Source of the DNA: Streptomyces sp. Ru71
Lineage (GTDB): Bacteria > Actinomycetota > Actinomycetes > Streptomycetales > Streptomycetaceae
NCBI RefSeq assembly: GCF_002920535.1
Contig: NZ_PQSS01000052.1
Span: forward strand, 1 to 54,621
Reading direction: 5' to 3'
DNA: 54,621 bases
This document shows, in pieces, positions 7,714 to 17,564 of the stretch (positions within the stretch are counted from its first letter, which is position 1; each line of letters begins with the position of its first letter). The notes beneath the pieces were generated by a model. It did not search any database, was not told the DNA's origin, and saw only the letters and a list, made by a program, of their open reading frames with translations. The position numbers and the translations under genes are program-made.

Positions 7714-8904
7714 GTGAGACGCATGACCGCACGACCCGCGAACACGCATCAGGCCCGGCTGCTGAAGCTGCTGCGCGACGGGGGACCCAACTCCCGTGCG
7801 CAGCTGGGCGATCAGGTCGACCTCTCGCGGTCCAAGCTCGCCGTGGAGGTGGACCGGCTGCTGCAGACCGGCCTGGTCGTGGCCGACGGTCTCGCCGCCT
7901 CGCGCGGCGGGCGCCGCTCCCACAACGTCCGGCTCAACCCGCAGCTGCGCTTCCTCGGCGTGGACATCGGCGCGACGTCCATCGACGTCGCCGTCACCAA
8001 CGCCGAGCTGGAGGTCCTGGGCCATCTCAACCAGCCCATGGACGTCCGCGAGGGACCCGTCGCGGTCTTCGAGCACGTGCTGGCCATGGCCGCGAAGTTG
8101 CGTGACTCCGGGCTCGCGGAGGGGTTCGACGGCGCCGGCATCGGCGTCCCGGGCCCGGTCCGCTTCCCGGAGGGCGTCCCGGTGGCTCCGCCGATCATGC
8201 CGGGCTGGGACGGCTTCCCCGTGCGGGAGGCGCTCAGCCAGGAACTCGGCTGCCCGGTCATGGTCGACAACGATGTGAACCTGATGGCGATGGGGGAGAT
8301 GCACGCGGGCGTCGCACGCTCCGTGGGCGACTTCCTCTGCGTCAAGATCGGCACCGGTATCGGCTGCGGCATCGTGGTGAGCGGGGACGTCCACCGCGGT
8401 GTCACGGGCAGTGCGGGCGACATCGGCCACATCCAGGCCGTGCCCGACGGCCGCCCGTGCGCCTGTGGCAACCGGGGCTGTCTGGAGGCGCACTTCAGCG
8501 GCGCCGCCCTCGCCCGCGACGCCGTCGAGGCGGCCGGGCAGGGGCTGTCGCCGGAACTGGCCTCGCGGCTGGAGACCAACGGCACGCTGACCGCCGTCGA
8601 CGTGGCCGCGGCCGCGTCCGCCGGTGACGCCACCTCCCTCGACCTCATCCGGGAGGGCGGCACCCGCACCGGGCAGGTCATCGCCGGCCTGGTCAGCTTC
8701 TTCAACCCCGGCCTGGTGGTGATCGGCGGCGGGGTGACCGGACTCGGCCACACCCTGCTCGCCGCGATCCGCACCCAGGTCTACCGCCAGTCGCTCCCGC
8801 TCGCGACCGGCAACCTGCCCATCGTCCTGGGGGAGCTGGGACCCGCCGCCGGAGTCATCGGCGCGGCCCGGCTGATCAGCGACCACCTGTTCTCACCGGC
8901 GTAA
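7714..8904 (+). CDS. ROK-family transcriptional repressor
   Basis: A 396-residue protein with an N-terminal winged helix (about residues 5-65: NTHQARLLKLLRDGG, then RAQLGDQVDLSRSKLAVEVD). It is followed by a ROK sugar-kinase-like domain with the ATP-type motif GVDIGATSIDVAV, VMVDNDVNLMAMGE, and the zinc-binding CACGNRGCLE. The HTH and the position directly before a sugar ABC importer make it a regulator of the XylR/NagC type rather than a kinase. The GTG at 7714 lies just after GGGGAGGGG; the ATG at 7723 is an alternative. It probably controls the downstream sugar array in response to a sugar or sugar phosphate. Confidence 0.92.
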   Translation: MRRMTARPANTHQARLLKLLRDGGPNSRAQLGDQVDLSRSKLAVEVDRLLQTGLVVADGLAASRGGRRSHNVRLNPQLRFLGVDIGATSIDVAVTNAELEVLGHLNQPMDVREGPVAVFEHVLAMAAKLRDSGLAEGFDGAGIGVPGPVRFPEGVPVAPPIMPGWDGFPVREALSQELGCPVMVDNDVNLMAMGEMHAGVARSVGDFLCVKIGTGIGCGIVVSGDVHRGVTGSAGDIGHIQAVPDGRPCACGNRGCLEAHFSGAALARDAVEAAGQGLSPELASRLETNGTLTAVDVAAAASAGDATSLDLIREGGTRTGQVIAGLVSFFNPGLVVIGGGVTGLGHTLLAAIRTQVYRQSLPLATGNLPIVLGELGPAAGVIGAARLISDHLFSPA

Positions 8905-8947
8905 CCGACGACACCGGTCCGCACCACCAGCACAGCGCACGGCTCCA

Positions 8948-9030
8948 CCCTGCCCTGAACCACAGCTTCCCCCCTACCGCCCTGCCCTCTTCCCGCAAGG
9001 CCCCTTCTCCGCTCCGCCCTGCCCTGAACC
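8948..9030. repeat. Pair of 14-bp direct repeats before the ABC operon
   Basis: CCCTGCCCTGAACC occurs at 8948-8961 and again at 9017-9030, 69 bases apart, within the 156-base gap between the ROK gene and the ABC ATPase gene. It could be a ROK binding site or a chance duplication. I see no clear palindrome or -10/-35 pair here. Confidence 0.45.
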
Positions 9031-9060
9031 GGCCCGCACGCCCGCCGAGGGGATCCACGC

Positions 9061-10578
9061 ATGGCACCACAACCACCTCTGCTCAGCATGTCCGGCATCA
9101 CCAAGGCCTTCCCCGGCGTCCGCGCACTGGACGGCGTCGACCTCGACGTCCTGCCCGGTGAAGTGCACTGCCTGCTCGGCCAGAACGGCGCCGGGAAGTC
9201 CACCCTCATCAAGGTCCTGGCCGGCGCCCACCAGCCGGACACCGGCACCATCCGCTGGCGCGGCGAGGAGGTCACCCTCCGCTCGCCGATCGCCGCCATG
9301 CGCCTCGGCATCGCCACCATCTACCAGGAACTCGACCTGGTGGAGCACCTGTCGGTGGCCGAGAACGTCCACCTCGGACACGAGCCCACGGCCGCCGGGT
9401 TCGTCGTACGGCGCAGGGCCGCGAAGGAGTCGACGGCGGCGCTGCTCAAGCGACTCGGGCACCCGGAGATCGACCCGGGCCGGCTGGTCGGGGAGTTGTC
9501 CGCGGCGCAGCAGCAGATCGTGTCCATGGCCCGCGCGCTGTCCCACGACGTACGGCTGATCGTGATGGACGAGCCGTCCGCCGCGCTCGACCCCGACGAG
9601 GTGGACAACCTGTTCCGGATCGTGGGCGACCTCACCGCCGACGGAGTCGCCGTCGTCTACATCTCGCACCGCCTGGAGGAGATCCGCCGTATCGGCGACC
9701 GCGTCACCGTGCTGAAGGACGGGCGCGCGGTGGCCGGCGGACTGCCCGCGAAGACCACCCCGACCAGCGAGGTCGTCGCCCTGATGACCGGCCGGAACGT
9801 GGCGTACGTCTTTCCCGAGCGGCCGGCCGAGCCACCGGCGGGCACCCCGGTGCTGCAGGTGCGCGGCCTCGCCCGGGACGGCGAGTTCGCCCCGCTCGAC
9901 CTGGATGTGCACGCCGGGGAGATCGTCGGGCTCGCCGGACTCGTCGGCTCGGGGCGCTCGGAGATCCTGGAGACCATCTACGGCGCCCGCAAGCCGACGG
10001 CAGGTCAGGTACTCGTCGATGGAAGCCCGTTGAAGGCCGGCAGCGTCCGCGCCGCCGTCCGTGCCGGGCTCGGGCTCGCCCCCGAGGAACGCAAGGCGCA
10101 GGCCCTGCTGATGCTGGAGTCCGTCACCCGAAACGTCTCCGTCTCCTCGCTGTCCCGCTTCTCGCGCGCCGGCTGGATCGACCGCGGAGCCGAAGCCGGC
10201 GCCGCCCGCGCCGCCGTCCGTGAGCTGTCGCTGCGGCCCGACAACCCGTCCGTGCCCGTGCGCACCCTGTCCGGCGGCAACCAGCAAAAGGCCGTCCTGG
10301 CCCGCTGGCTGCTGCGCGGCTGCCGCGTCCTGCTGCTCGACGAACCCACCCGCGGCGTCGACGTCGGCGCCCGAGCCGAGCTGTACGCGGTGGTACGGCG
10401 CCTGGCCGACGAGGGCCTCGCGGTGCTCCTCGTCTCCAGCGAGGTGCCCGAGGTGCTCGGCCTCGCCGACCGCGTCCTGGTCCTGCGCGAGGGCCGGGTG
10501 GTGCACACCGCGCCCGCCCGCCGGCTCGACGAACACCGCGTCCTCGACCTCGTCATGGAAGGAAGCCCGGCGTCATGA
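9061..10578 (+). CDS. Sugar ABC transporter ATP-binding protein (RbsA/MglA type)
   Basis: A 505-residue double-ABC ATPase that energises a ribose-type sugar importer at the inner face of the membrane. The first domain has Walker A GQNGAGKST, an atypical signature LSAAQQQ and Walker B LIVMDEPSAALD. The second has the degenerate Walker A GLVGSGRSE usual in this family, a clean LSGGNQQK signature and LLLDEPTRGVDVG. The ATG follows GAGGGGAT. Its stop overlaps the permease start (ATGA). The transported sugar cannot be told from the ATPase; the genes behind it point to a glycoside, keto-sugar or inositol-like compound. Confidence 0.93.
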   Translation: MAPQPPLLSMSGITKAFPGVRALDGVDLDVLPGEVHCLLGQNGAGKSTLIKVLAGAHQPDTGTIRWRGEEVTLRSPIAAMRLGIATIYQELDLVEHLSVAENVHLGHEPTAAGFVVRRRAAKESTAALLKRLGHPEIDPGRLVGELSAAQQQIVSMARALSHDVRLIVMDEPSAALDPDEVDNLFRIVGDLTADGVAVVYISHRLEEIRRIGDRVTVLKDGRAVAGGLPAKTTPTSEVVALMTGRNVAYVFPERPAEPPAGTPVLQVRGLARDGEFAPLDLDVHAGEIVGLAGLVGSGRSEILETIYGARKPTAGQVLVDGSPLKAGSVRAAVRAGLGLAPEERKAQALLMLESVTRNVSVSSLSRFSRAGWIDRGAEAGAARAAVRELSLRPDNPSVPVRTLSGGNQQKAVLARWLLRGCRVLLLDEPTRGVDVGARAELYAVVRRLADEGLAVLLVSSEVPEVLGLADRVLVLREGRVVHTAPARRLDEHRVLDLVMEGSPAS

Positions 10579-11591
10579 CGCAGCACGTCTCCCCGCCACG
10601 GGACGGCACCGGAAAGGTGCCGCCGGTCCAACTGCCCGCCTGGCGCACCCTGATGGCCCGCGCCGACGTCCGCACCCTGTCCCTGCTCGGCGTGCTCGCC
10701 GTGCTCGTGGTCATCGGCGGTGTCACCAAGCCCGACGAGTTCCTCGACACCCGCAACCTGCAACTCGTCCTCACCCAGGCGTCGGTGATCGGTGTCGTCA
10801 CCGTCGGCATGACCTTCGTCATCACCTCCGGCGGCATCGACCTGTCGGTCGGCGCGATCGTCGCGCTGGCCTCGGTGTGGGCGACGACGCTCGCCACACA
10901 GGAGTTCGGCTTCGCCGGCATCCTGTTCACGGCGGTCGTCGTCGGCCTCGGCTGCGGCCTGGTCAACGGCCTGCTCATCGCGTACGGCGGGATGGTCCCG
11001 TTCATCGCCACCCTCGCCATGCTGGCCTCGGCCCGCGGCCTCGCCCTGCAGATCACCGACGGCAAGACGCAGATCGTCACCATCGACAGCGTGCTGAGCC
11101 TCGGCGAGCGCGACTCCTACGTCCTCGGCATTCCGCCGCTCGTGCTGGTCTTCGCACTCGTGACGATCCTCGGCTGGCTGCTGCTGAACCGCACCACCTT
11201 CGGCCGGCGCACCGTCGCCGTCGGCGGCAACGCCGAGGCCGCCCGGCTCGCCGGCATCGACGTCCGCCGCCAGCGGCTGTATCTGTACCTGCTGTCCGGA
11301 CTGTGCTGCGGCATCGCCGCCTTCCTGCTGATCGTCCTGTCCGGCTCGGGACAGAACACCAACGGCAACCTCTACGAACTCGACGCCATCGCCGCCGCCA
11401 TCATCGGCGGAACCCTGCTCAGCGGGGGGCGCGGCACCATCACCGGGTCCGTGCTCGGCGTCCTGGTCTTCACCACGATCACCAACATCTTCGCCCTGAA
11501 CAACCTGCAGAGCGACGTCCAGCAGATCGCCAAGGGCGCGATCATCGTCGCCGCCGTGCTGGTCCAGCGCCGTACCGCAAGCACGACCTGA
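10575..11591 (+). CDS. Sugar ABC transporter permease (RbsC type)
   Basis: A 338-residue BPD_transp_2 permease with about ten membrane helices. The family block is GMTFVITSGGIDLSVGAIVA, followed later by GGNAEAARLAGIDVRR (the ATPase-contact loop) and IIGGTLLSGGRGTITGSVLG. It forms the membrane channel of the importer with the ATPase encoded just upstream, with which it overlaps by four bases. The binding-protein gene follows after 17 bases. No substrate-specific feature is visible. Confidence 0.93.
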   Translation: MTQHVSPPRDGTGKVPPVQLPAWRTLMARADVRTLSLLGVLAVLVVIGGVTKPDEFLDTRNLQLVLTQASVIGVVTVGMTFVITSGGIDLSVGAIVALASVWATTLATQEFGFAGILFTAVVVGLGCGLVNGLLIAYGGMVPFIATLAMLASARGLALQITDGKTQIVTIDSVLSLGERDSYVLGIPPLVLVFALVTILGWLLLNRTTFGRRTVAVGGNAEAARLAGIDVRRQRLYLYLLSGLCCGIAAFLLIVLSGSGQNTNGNLYELDAIAAAIIGGTLLSGGRGTITGSVLGVLVFTTITNIFALNNLQSDVQQIAKGAIIVAAVLVQRRTASTT

Positions 11592-11608
11592 GGAAAGGGT
11601 TCCCCGCC

Positions 11609-12649
11609 ATGCCCCAGCTGCCCACCCGCAGAGGACTGCTCTTCGGATCCGCCGCCGTCTCCGCCGGAGCCCTCCTCACGGCTTGCACCAGCAACGAGCC
11701 GAAGGACTCCAAGCCGGCCGCGGACAGCCGGCCGGCCGCCGACGACAAGCCCGGCAAGCACGTCACCATCGGCTTCGCCGGACCGCAGGCCGACCACGGC
11801 TGGCTCAACGCCATCAACGACAACGCCAAGAGCCGTGCCAAGAAGTACTCCGACGTCACCCTGGAGATCACCGAGGGCTCCAACGACACCGCCCAGCAGA
11901 TCGGCCAGATCGAGACCCTCATCAACAAGAAGGTCGACGTCCTGGTGGTGCTGCCCGCCGACGGCAAGGCCCTCACCCAGGTCGGCCTGAAGGCGATGCG
12001 GGCCGGAATCCCGGTCGTCAACCTCGACCGGGTCTTCAACACCCCGCAGGCCTACCGCTGCTGGATCGGCGGCGACAACTACGGCATGGGCCTCAACGCC
12101 GGCCACTACATCGGCGAGAAGCTCAAGGGCAAGGCGAACGCCAAGGTCGTCGAACTGGCCGGCCTGGACAACCTGGAGCTGACCAAGCAGCGCACCCAGG
12201 GCTTCGACGACGCGCTGAGGAACTACCCGAACATCCGCAAGGTCGCCCGCCAGGCCGCCGAGTTCACCGTGGAGTCCGGGCAGGCCAAGATGGCCCAGCT
12301 GCTGCAGGCCCAGTCGGACTTCGACGCGCTGTGGAACCACGACGACGACCAGGGCGTCGGCGCGCTGCGCGCGATCGAGCAGGCCGGGCGCGACGACTTC
12401 CTGATGGTCGGCGGCGCGGGCGCGCTGTCCGCCCTCCAGGCCATCAAGCAGGACAACGGCGTGCTCAAGGCGACCGTGCTCTACCCGCCCACCATGGCCG
12501 CCTCCGCCATCGACCTCGCCCGCGCCCTCGGCCAGGGCAAGGGCGTCGGCGGCCTCGCCGAGTTCGAGATCCCGGCGTCGATCACGCTCTACTCGGCCGT
12601 CGTCGACAAGACCAACGTCGACCAGTACATGCCCATCGGCTTCCGCTGA
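11609..12649 (+). CDS. Sugar ABC transporter substrate-binding lipoprotein
   Basis: A 346-residue periplasmic-binding-protein type 1 (RbsB-like). The N terminus has a Tat-like TRRGLLFG followed by the lipobox LLTACTS, so it is probably exported folded and lipid-anchored. After a Lys/Asp/Ala-rich linker the fold begins at VTIGFAGPQADHGWLNAIND. The segments QIGQIETLINKKVDVLVVLP and NLDRVFNTPQAYRCWIGGDN are typical of pentose/hexose binders. It is the third gene of the importer; the dehydrogenase gene follows after 80 bases. The ligand is unknown. Confidence 0.93.
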   Translation: MPQLPTRRGLLFGSAAVSAGALLTACTSNEPKDSKPAADSRPAADDKPGKHVTIGFAGPQADHGWLNAINDNAKSRAKKYSDVTLEITEGSNDTAQQIGQIETLINKKVDVLVVLPADGKALTQVGLKAMRAGIPVVNLDRVFNTPQAYRCWIGGDNYGMGLNAGHYIGEKLKGKANAKVVELAGLDNLELTKQRTQGFDDALRNYPNIRKVARQAAEFTVESGQAKMAQLLQAQSDFDALWNHDDDQGVGALRAIEQAGRDDFLMVGGAGALSALQAIKQDNGVLKATVLYPPTMAASAIDLARALGQGKGVGGLAEFEIPASITLYSAVVDKTNVDQYMPIGFR

Positions 12650-12729
12650 CCGGCGGGCCAGGGCCGCACGCCCCGCACCCCCCACCACACCGCCACACGT
12701 CGTCAGGACGAGGACGGAGGACTTACCCC

Positions 12730-13971
12730 ATGGCACAGCCGCAGCAGTCAGACGGGACCCAGAGCCCGACGAGCCCGGCCGGCTCACCGGGCCGGGACAG
12801 ACCGCCGCTGCGCGTCGGCATGGTCGGCTACGCCTTCATGGGCGCCGCCCACTCCCAGGGCTGGCGCACCGCGGGCCGGGTCTTCGACCTGCCCCGCCGC
12901 CCGGAACTGGCCGTGATCTGCGGCCGCGACGGGGCGGCCGTGCGCGCGGCGGCCGACCGGCACGGCTGGGCGGCGGCCGTCACCGACTGGCGGGAGATGG
13001 TCGAGCGCGACGACGTCGACCTCGTCGACATCTGCACCCCCGGCGACAGCCATGCCGAGATCGCGCTGGCCGCGCTCGCCGCCGGCAAGCACGTGCTGTG
13101 CGAGAAGCCCCTCGCCAACACCGTCGCCGAGGCCGAGGCGATGGTCCGCGCGGCGCGGGAGGCCGAGGCACGCGGCCAGGTCGCGATGGTCGGCTTCAAC
13201 TACCGCCGGGTCCCGGCCACCACGCTGGCCCGCCGCATGGTCGCCGAGGGCCGGCTCGGCACCCTGCGCCACGTGCGGGTGACGTATCTCCAGGACTGGC
13301 TGGTGGACCCGGCCTTCCCGCTGACCTGGCGGCTGCGCAAGGAGCAGGCGGGCTCCGGCTCGCTCGGCGACCTCGGCGCGCACATCGTCGACCTCGCCCA
13401 GTACCTCGCGGGGGAGCACCTGGCCGGGGTGTCCGCCCTGACGGAGACGTTCGTGCGGGAGCGCCCGCTGCCCGCCGGTGCCGTCACGGGCCTGTCCGCC
13501 GGGACCGCCGCCGCCCGCACCGGCACGGTCACCGTGGACGACGCGGCCCTGTTCACCGGCAGGTTCACCTCCGGCGCCCTCGCCTCCTTCGAGGCCACCC
13601 GCTACGCCACCGGCCGCAAGAACGCCCTGCGCATCGAGCTGAACGGGGAGCGCGGCTCGCTCTCCTTCGACCTGGAGCGGCTCAACGAGCTCTGGTACCA
13701 CGACGGCACCGAGCCCGGCGAGCACGCCGGCTTCCGCCGCATCCTCGTCACCGAGCCCGAGCACCCCTATCTGGACGCCTGGTGGCCGCCCGGCCACGGC
13801 CTCGGCTACGAGCACACCTTCGTCCACCAGGCCCGCGACCTCGTCCACGCCGTCGCCGAGGGCCACAGCCCCGAACCCTCCTTCGCCGACGGGCTGCAGG
13901 TGCAGCGCGTGCTCGCGGCGGTGGAGGAGAGCGCCGAGAAGAACTCCGTCTACACGCCCGTCGCGCTCTGA
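12730..13971 (+). CDS. Gfo/Idh/MocA-family NAD(P)-dependent oxidoreductase
   Basis: A 413-residue sugar oxidoreductase. After a polar 25-residue leader comes the Rossmann motif VGMVGYAFMGAAHSQGW, then the family signature CEKPLA with its catalytic lysine. The C-terminal substrate domain has GDLGAHIVDLAQYL. Members oxidise hydroxyls of sugars or inositols, commonly at C3 or C1. The ATG at 12730 has GGAGG 9 bases upstream. Position after the sugar importer and before a TIM-barrel isomerase/lyase and a DUF1080 protein fits a route through 3-keto-glycosides, an inference from family associations. Confidence 0.92.
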   Translation: MAQPQQSDGTQSPTSPAGSPGRDRPPLRVGMVGYAFMGAAHSQGWRTAGRVFDLPRRPELAVICGRDGAAVRAAADRHGWAAAVTDWREMVERDDVDLVDICTPGDSHAEIALAALAAGKHVLCEKPLANTVAEAEAMVRAAREAEARGQVAMVGFNYRRVPATTLARRMVAEGRLGTLRHVRVTYLQDWLVDPAFPLTWRLRKEQAGSGSLGDLGAHIVDLAQYLAGEHLAGVSALTETFVRERPLPAGAVTGLSAGTAAARTGTVTVDDAALFTGRFTSGALASFEATRYATGRKNALRIELNGERGSLSFDLERLNELWYHDGTEPGEHAGFRRILVTEPEHPYLDAWWPPGHGLGYEHTFVHQARDLVHAVAEGHSPEPSFADGLQVQRVLAAVEESAEKNSVYTPVAL

Positions 13972-13986
13972 GGAGAAGCCACCGAC

Positions 13987-14985
13987 ATGCCGCGCCCGTT
14001 CACGCTGTTCACCGGCCAGTGGGCCGATCTGCCCCTGGAAGAGGTCTGCCGCCTGGCCCGCGACTTCGGCTACGACGGCCTGGAACTCGCCTGCTGGGGC
14101 GACCACTTCGAGGTCGACAAGGCCCTGACCGACCCCGCGTACCTCGATTCCCGGAAGACCCTGCTCGACAAGTACGGCCTGAAGTGCTGGGCGATCTCCA
14201 ACCACCTGGTCGGGCAGGCCGTGTGCGACGCCATCATCGACGAACGCCACCAGGCCATCCTGCCGGCCGCGATCTGGGGCGACGGCGACCCCGAGGGCGT
14301 ACGCCGGCGGGCCGCCGCCCGGATGAAGGACACCGCGCGTGCCGCGGCCGCGTTCGGCGTCGACACCGTCATCGGCTTCACCGGCTCCGCCATCTGGCAC
14401 CTGGTGGCGATGTTCCCGCCCGCACCCGAGGCGATGATCGAGCGCGGCTACCAGGACTTCGCCGACCGCTGGAACCCGATCCTGGACGTCTTCGACGCCG
14501 AGGGCGTACGGTTCGCGCACGAGGTCCACCCCAGCGAGATCGCCTACGACTACTGGACCACCCAGCGCGCCCTGGAAGCGGTGGACCACCGCGCCGCGTT
14601 CGGCCTGAACTTCGACCCCTCCCACTTCGTGTGGCAGGACCTCGACCCGGTCGGTTTCCTGTGGGACTTCCGCGACCGGATCTACCACGTCGACTGCAAG
14701 GAAGCCCGCAAGCGCCTCGACGGACGCAACGGCCGCCTCGGCTCCCACCTGCCCTGGGGCGACCCCCGGCGCGGCTGGGACTTCGTCTCCGCCGGCCACG
14801 GCGACGTCCCCTGGGAGGACGTCTTCCGCATGCTGCGCTCCATCGGCTACCAGGGCCCCATCTCCGTGGAGTGGGAGGACGCCGGCATGGACCGGCTCCA
14901 GGGCGCCCCCGAGGCCCTGACCCGCCTCAAGGCGTACGACTTCGAACCCCCGTCGGCCTCCTTCGACGCGGCGTTCGGCAACTGA
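13987..14985 (+). CDS. Sugar phosphate isomerase/epimerase-type TIM barrel protein
   Basis: A 332-residue AP endonuclease 2/xylose-isomerase-like barrel. It opens with FTLFTGQWADLPLEEVCRL and YDGLELACWGDHFEV. Likely metal ligands are the Glu in HEVHPSEI, Asp/His in NFDPSHFVWQ, His in YHVDCKEA and Glu in SVEWEDAGMD. Relatives act on inososes or 3-keto sugars. It follows the Gfo/Idh/MocA gene by 15 bases and is probably cotranscribed. It is cytoplasmic, having no signal peptide, unlike the related protein at 26083. Confidence 0.88.
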   Translation: MPRPFTLFTGQWADLPLEEVCRLARDFGYDGLELACWGDHFEVDKALTDPAYLDSRKTLLDKYGLKCWAISNHLVGQAVCDAIIDERHQAILPAAIWGDGDPEGVRRRAAARMKDTARAAAAFGVDTVIGFTGSAIWHLVAMFPPAPEAMIERGYQDFADRWNPILDVFDAEGVRFAHEVHPSEIAYDYWTTQRALEAVDHRAAFGLNFDPSHFVWQDLDPVGFLWDFRDRIYHVDCKEARKRLDGRNGRLGSHLPWGDPRRGWDFVSAGHGDVPWEDVFRMLRSIGYQGPISVEWEDAGMDRLQGAPEALTRLKAYDFEPPSASFDAAFGN

Positions 14986-15074
14986 CCACCCCGTAAGAGG
15001 CACCTCTCCGGGATGACGGCGCATCCCGGCGTTCGCACCCGCCCGTACAACCGGCCCCTTTCTGGAGGCAATTC

Positions 15075-17552
15075 GTGCACGGGAACGACCGCACCACCAG
15101 ATCCCCCCGCTCACGTCTGCGCACGGCACTCGCCCTGTTCGGCGGCGCCCTGCTCGCGGGCGCCACCCTCACCCTCACCACACCCCCGGCCGGCGCAGCC
15201 GTCGCCGACCAACAGGCCCTCGCCGGCGAGGACTTCCAGCAGGTCACCCTCGCCAAGGGCGAGGCGGAGGTCGGCGAGCCCATGTCGCTCGCCGTCCTGC
15301 CGGACCGCTCCGTCCTGCACACCTCCCGCGACGGCGAGCTGCGCCTGACCGACGCCGCCGGCAACACCAAGCTGGCGGGCAAGCTCGCCGTGTACTCCCA
15401 CGACGAGGAGGGCCTGCAGGGTGTCGGCATCGACCCGGACTTCGCCAGCAACCGGTTCGTCTACCTGTACTACGCGCCCCCGCTGAACACCCCGGCGGGC
15501 GACGCCCCCGAGAACGGCACCGCCGCCGACTTCGCCCCCTTCGAGGGCGTCAACCGGCTGTCCCGCTTCGTGCTGAAGACCGACGGCACCCTCGACACGG
15601 CCAGCGAGAAGCAGATCCTCGACGTCCCCACCACCCGCGGCCTGTGCTGCCACGTCGGCGGTGACATCGACTTCGACGCGGCCGGCAACCTCTACCTGTC
15701 GACCGGCGACGACACCAACCCCTTCCAGTCCGACGGCTACACCCCGATCGACGAGCGAGCCGACCGCAACCCCGGCTTCGACGCCCAGCGCACCGCCGGC
15801 AACACCAACGACCTGCGCGGCAAGATCCTGCGCATCAAGGTCAACGCGGACGGCTCGTACTCCATCCCCGAGGGCAACCTCTTCCCGCCGGGCACGGACA
15901 AGACCCGCCCCGAGATCTACGCGATGGGCTTCCGCAACCCGTTCCGGTTCAGCGTCGACAAGAAGACCGGCATCCTCTACGTCGGCGACTACGGCCCCGA
16001 CGCCGGCTCCGCCAACCCCAGCCGCGGACCGGCCGGCCAGGTCGAGTTCGCCCGCGTCACCGCCCCCGGCAACTTCGGCTGGCCGTACTGCACCGGCGCC
16101 AACGACGCCTACGTCGACTACGACTTCGCGACCAGGACCTCCGGCGCCTCCTTCGACTGCAACGCGCCGAAGAACACCTCCCCGCACAACACCGGCCTGA
16201 CCGACCTGCCCCCGGCCCAGCCCGCCTGGATCCCGTACAACGGTCCGTCCGTGCCCGAGTTCGGCGACGGCTCCGAGTCCCCGATGGGCGGCCCGGTCTA
16301 CCACTACGACCCCGCCCTCGACTCGCCCGTGAAGTTCCCCGAGGCCTACGACGGCGACTTCTTCGCCGGTGAGTTCGGCCGCCGCTGGATCAAGCGCATC
16401 ACCAGCGACGCCGACGGCGCCGTGCAGTCGATCAACGACATCCCCTGGTCCGGCACCCAGGTGATGGACATGGCCTTCGGCCCCGACGGCGCCCTGTACG
16501 TCCTGGACTACGGTCTGTCCTGGTTCGGCGGCGACGACAACTCCGCCCTGTACCGCATCGAGAACGCCACCGACGGCCACTCCCCGGTCGCCCAGGCCGC
16601 CGCGGACCGCACCAACGGGCAGGCCCCGCTGAAGGTGCAGTTCTCCTCCGCCGGCACCAGCGACCAGGACGGCGACGCCCTCACCTACAGCTGGGACTTC
16701 GGCGACGGCACCAAGTCCACCGAGCAGAACCCGGTGCACAAGTACAAGAAGAACGGCACGTACACGGCCACGCTGACCGCCGGGGACACCACCGAGCGCA
16801 CGGGCAGCGCGAGCGTGCAGATCGTGGTCGGCAACACCGCGCCCAAGGTCACCCTGGAACTCCCGCAGGACGGCCAGCTGTTCAGCTTCGGCGACGCCGT
16901 GCCCTTCAAGGTGAAGGTCACCGACCCCGAGGACGGCACCGCGGTCGACTGCTCCAAGGTCACGGTCACCTTCGTCCTCGGCCATGACACCCACGGCCAC
17001 CCGCTGACCTCGGCCAACGGCTGCGCAGGCACCATCCAGACCACCGCCGACGGCGGCCACGACCAGGACGAGAACATCTTCGGTGTCTTCGACGCCCAGT
17101 ACACCGACCTCGGCGGCGGTGGCCAGGCCCCGCTCACCACGCACGCCCGCCACGTCACCCAGCCCAAGCACCGCCAGGCCGAGCACTTCGGCGACAGCTC
17201 CGGTGTCGGAGTCATCGACAAGGCCGGTGCCAACGGCGGCAAGACCGTCGGCGACATCGACAACGGCGACTGGATCTCCTTCACGCCGTACGTCCTGAGC
17301 GACGCCACCAAGATCACCGCCCGGGTCTCCTCCGGCGGCGCGGGCGGCACCCTTGAGGTGCGCGCCGGCTCCCCGACCGGCACCCTGCTCGGCAAGGCGG
17401 CCGTCCCGGTCACCGGCGGCTGGGAGACCTTCCAGGACGTCGAGGCCGGCCTCTCCCGCGCACCCCGTGGCACCACCACGCTCTACCTGGTGTTCAAGGG
17501 CGGCACCGGAGCCCTGTTCGACGTGGACGACTTCACCTTCACGACCGGCTGA
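15075..17552 (+). CDS. Secreted glucose/sorbosone dehydrogenase-like protein with PKD and CBM6-like domains
   Basis: An 825-residue exported protein. The signal peptide ends near GAAVADQ (residue about 41). A PQQ-type six-bladed beta-propeller follows (residues about 50-500: GLQGVGIDPDFASNRFVYLY, YAMGFRNPFRFSVD, DMAFGPDGALYVLDYG). Next is a PKD domain (SDQDGDALTYSWDFGDGT), then a C-terminal carbohydrate-binding module of CBM6 type (about 690-825: RQAEHFGDSSGV, DNGDWISF, FDVDDFTF). The GTG at 15075 has GGAGG 5 bases upstream. It would oxidise or bind sugars outside the cell ahead of the ThuA-DUF1080 protein, with which such genes often pair. Confidence 0.88.
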   Translation: MHGNDRTTRSPRSRLRTALALFGGALLAGATLTLTTPPAGAAVADQQALAGEDFQQVTLAKGEAEVGEPMSLAVLPDRSVLHTSRDGELRLTDAAGNTKLAGKLAVYSHDEEGLQGVGIDPDFASNRFVYLYYAPPLNTPAGDAPENGTAADFAPFEGVNRLSRFVLKTDGTLDTASEKQILDVPTTRGLCCHVGGDIDFDAAGNLYLSTGDDTNPFQSDGYTPIDERADRNPGFDAQRTAGNTNDLRGKILRIKVNADGSYSIPEGNLFPPGTDKTRPEIYAMGFRNPFRFSVDKKTGILYVGDYGPDAGSANPSRGPAGQVEFARVTAPGNFGWPYCTGANDAYVDYDFATRTSGASFDCNAPKNTSPHNTGLTDLPPAQPAWIPYNGPSVPEFGDGSESPMGGPVYHYDPALDSPVKFPEAYDGDFFAGEFGRRWIKRITSDADGAVQSINDIPWSGTQVMDMAFGPDGALYVLDYGLSWFGGDDNSALYRIENATDGHSPVAQAAADRTNGQAPLKVQFSSAGTSDQDGDALTYSWDFGDGTKSTEQNPVHKYKKNGTYTATLTAGDTTERTGSASVQIVVGNTAPKVTLELPQDGQLFSFGDAVPFKVKVTDPEDGTAVDCSKVTVTFVLGHDTHGHPLTSANGCAGTIQTTADGGHDQDENIFGVFDAQYTDLGGGGQAPLTTHARHVTQPKHRQAEHFGDSSGVGVIDKAGANGGKTVGDIDNGDWISFTPYVLSDATKITARVSSGGAGGTLEVRAGSPTGTLLGKAAVPVTGGWETFQDVEAGLSRAPRGTTTLYLVFKGGTGALFDVDDFTFTTG

Positions 17553-17564
17553 GAGGAGGCCGCC

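Noticed and set aside
7714..8904. Glucokinase or another ROK sugar kinase
   Set aside because: An N-terminal winged helix precedes the ROK domain and the gene stands before a sugar importer, so a repressor is the better call.
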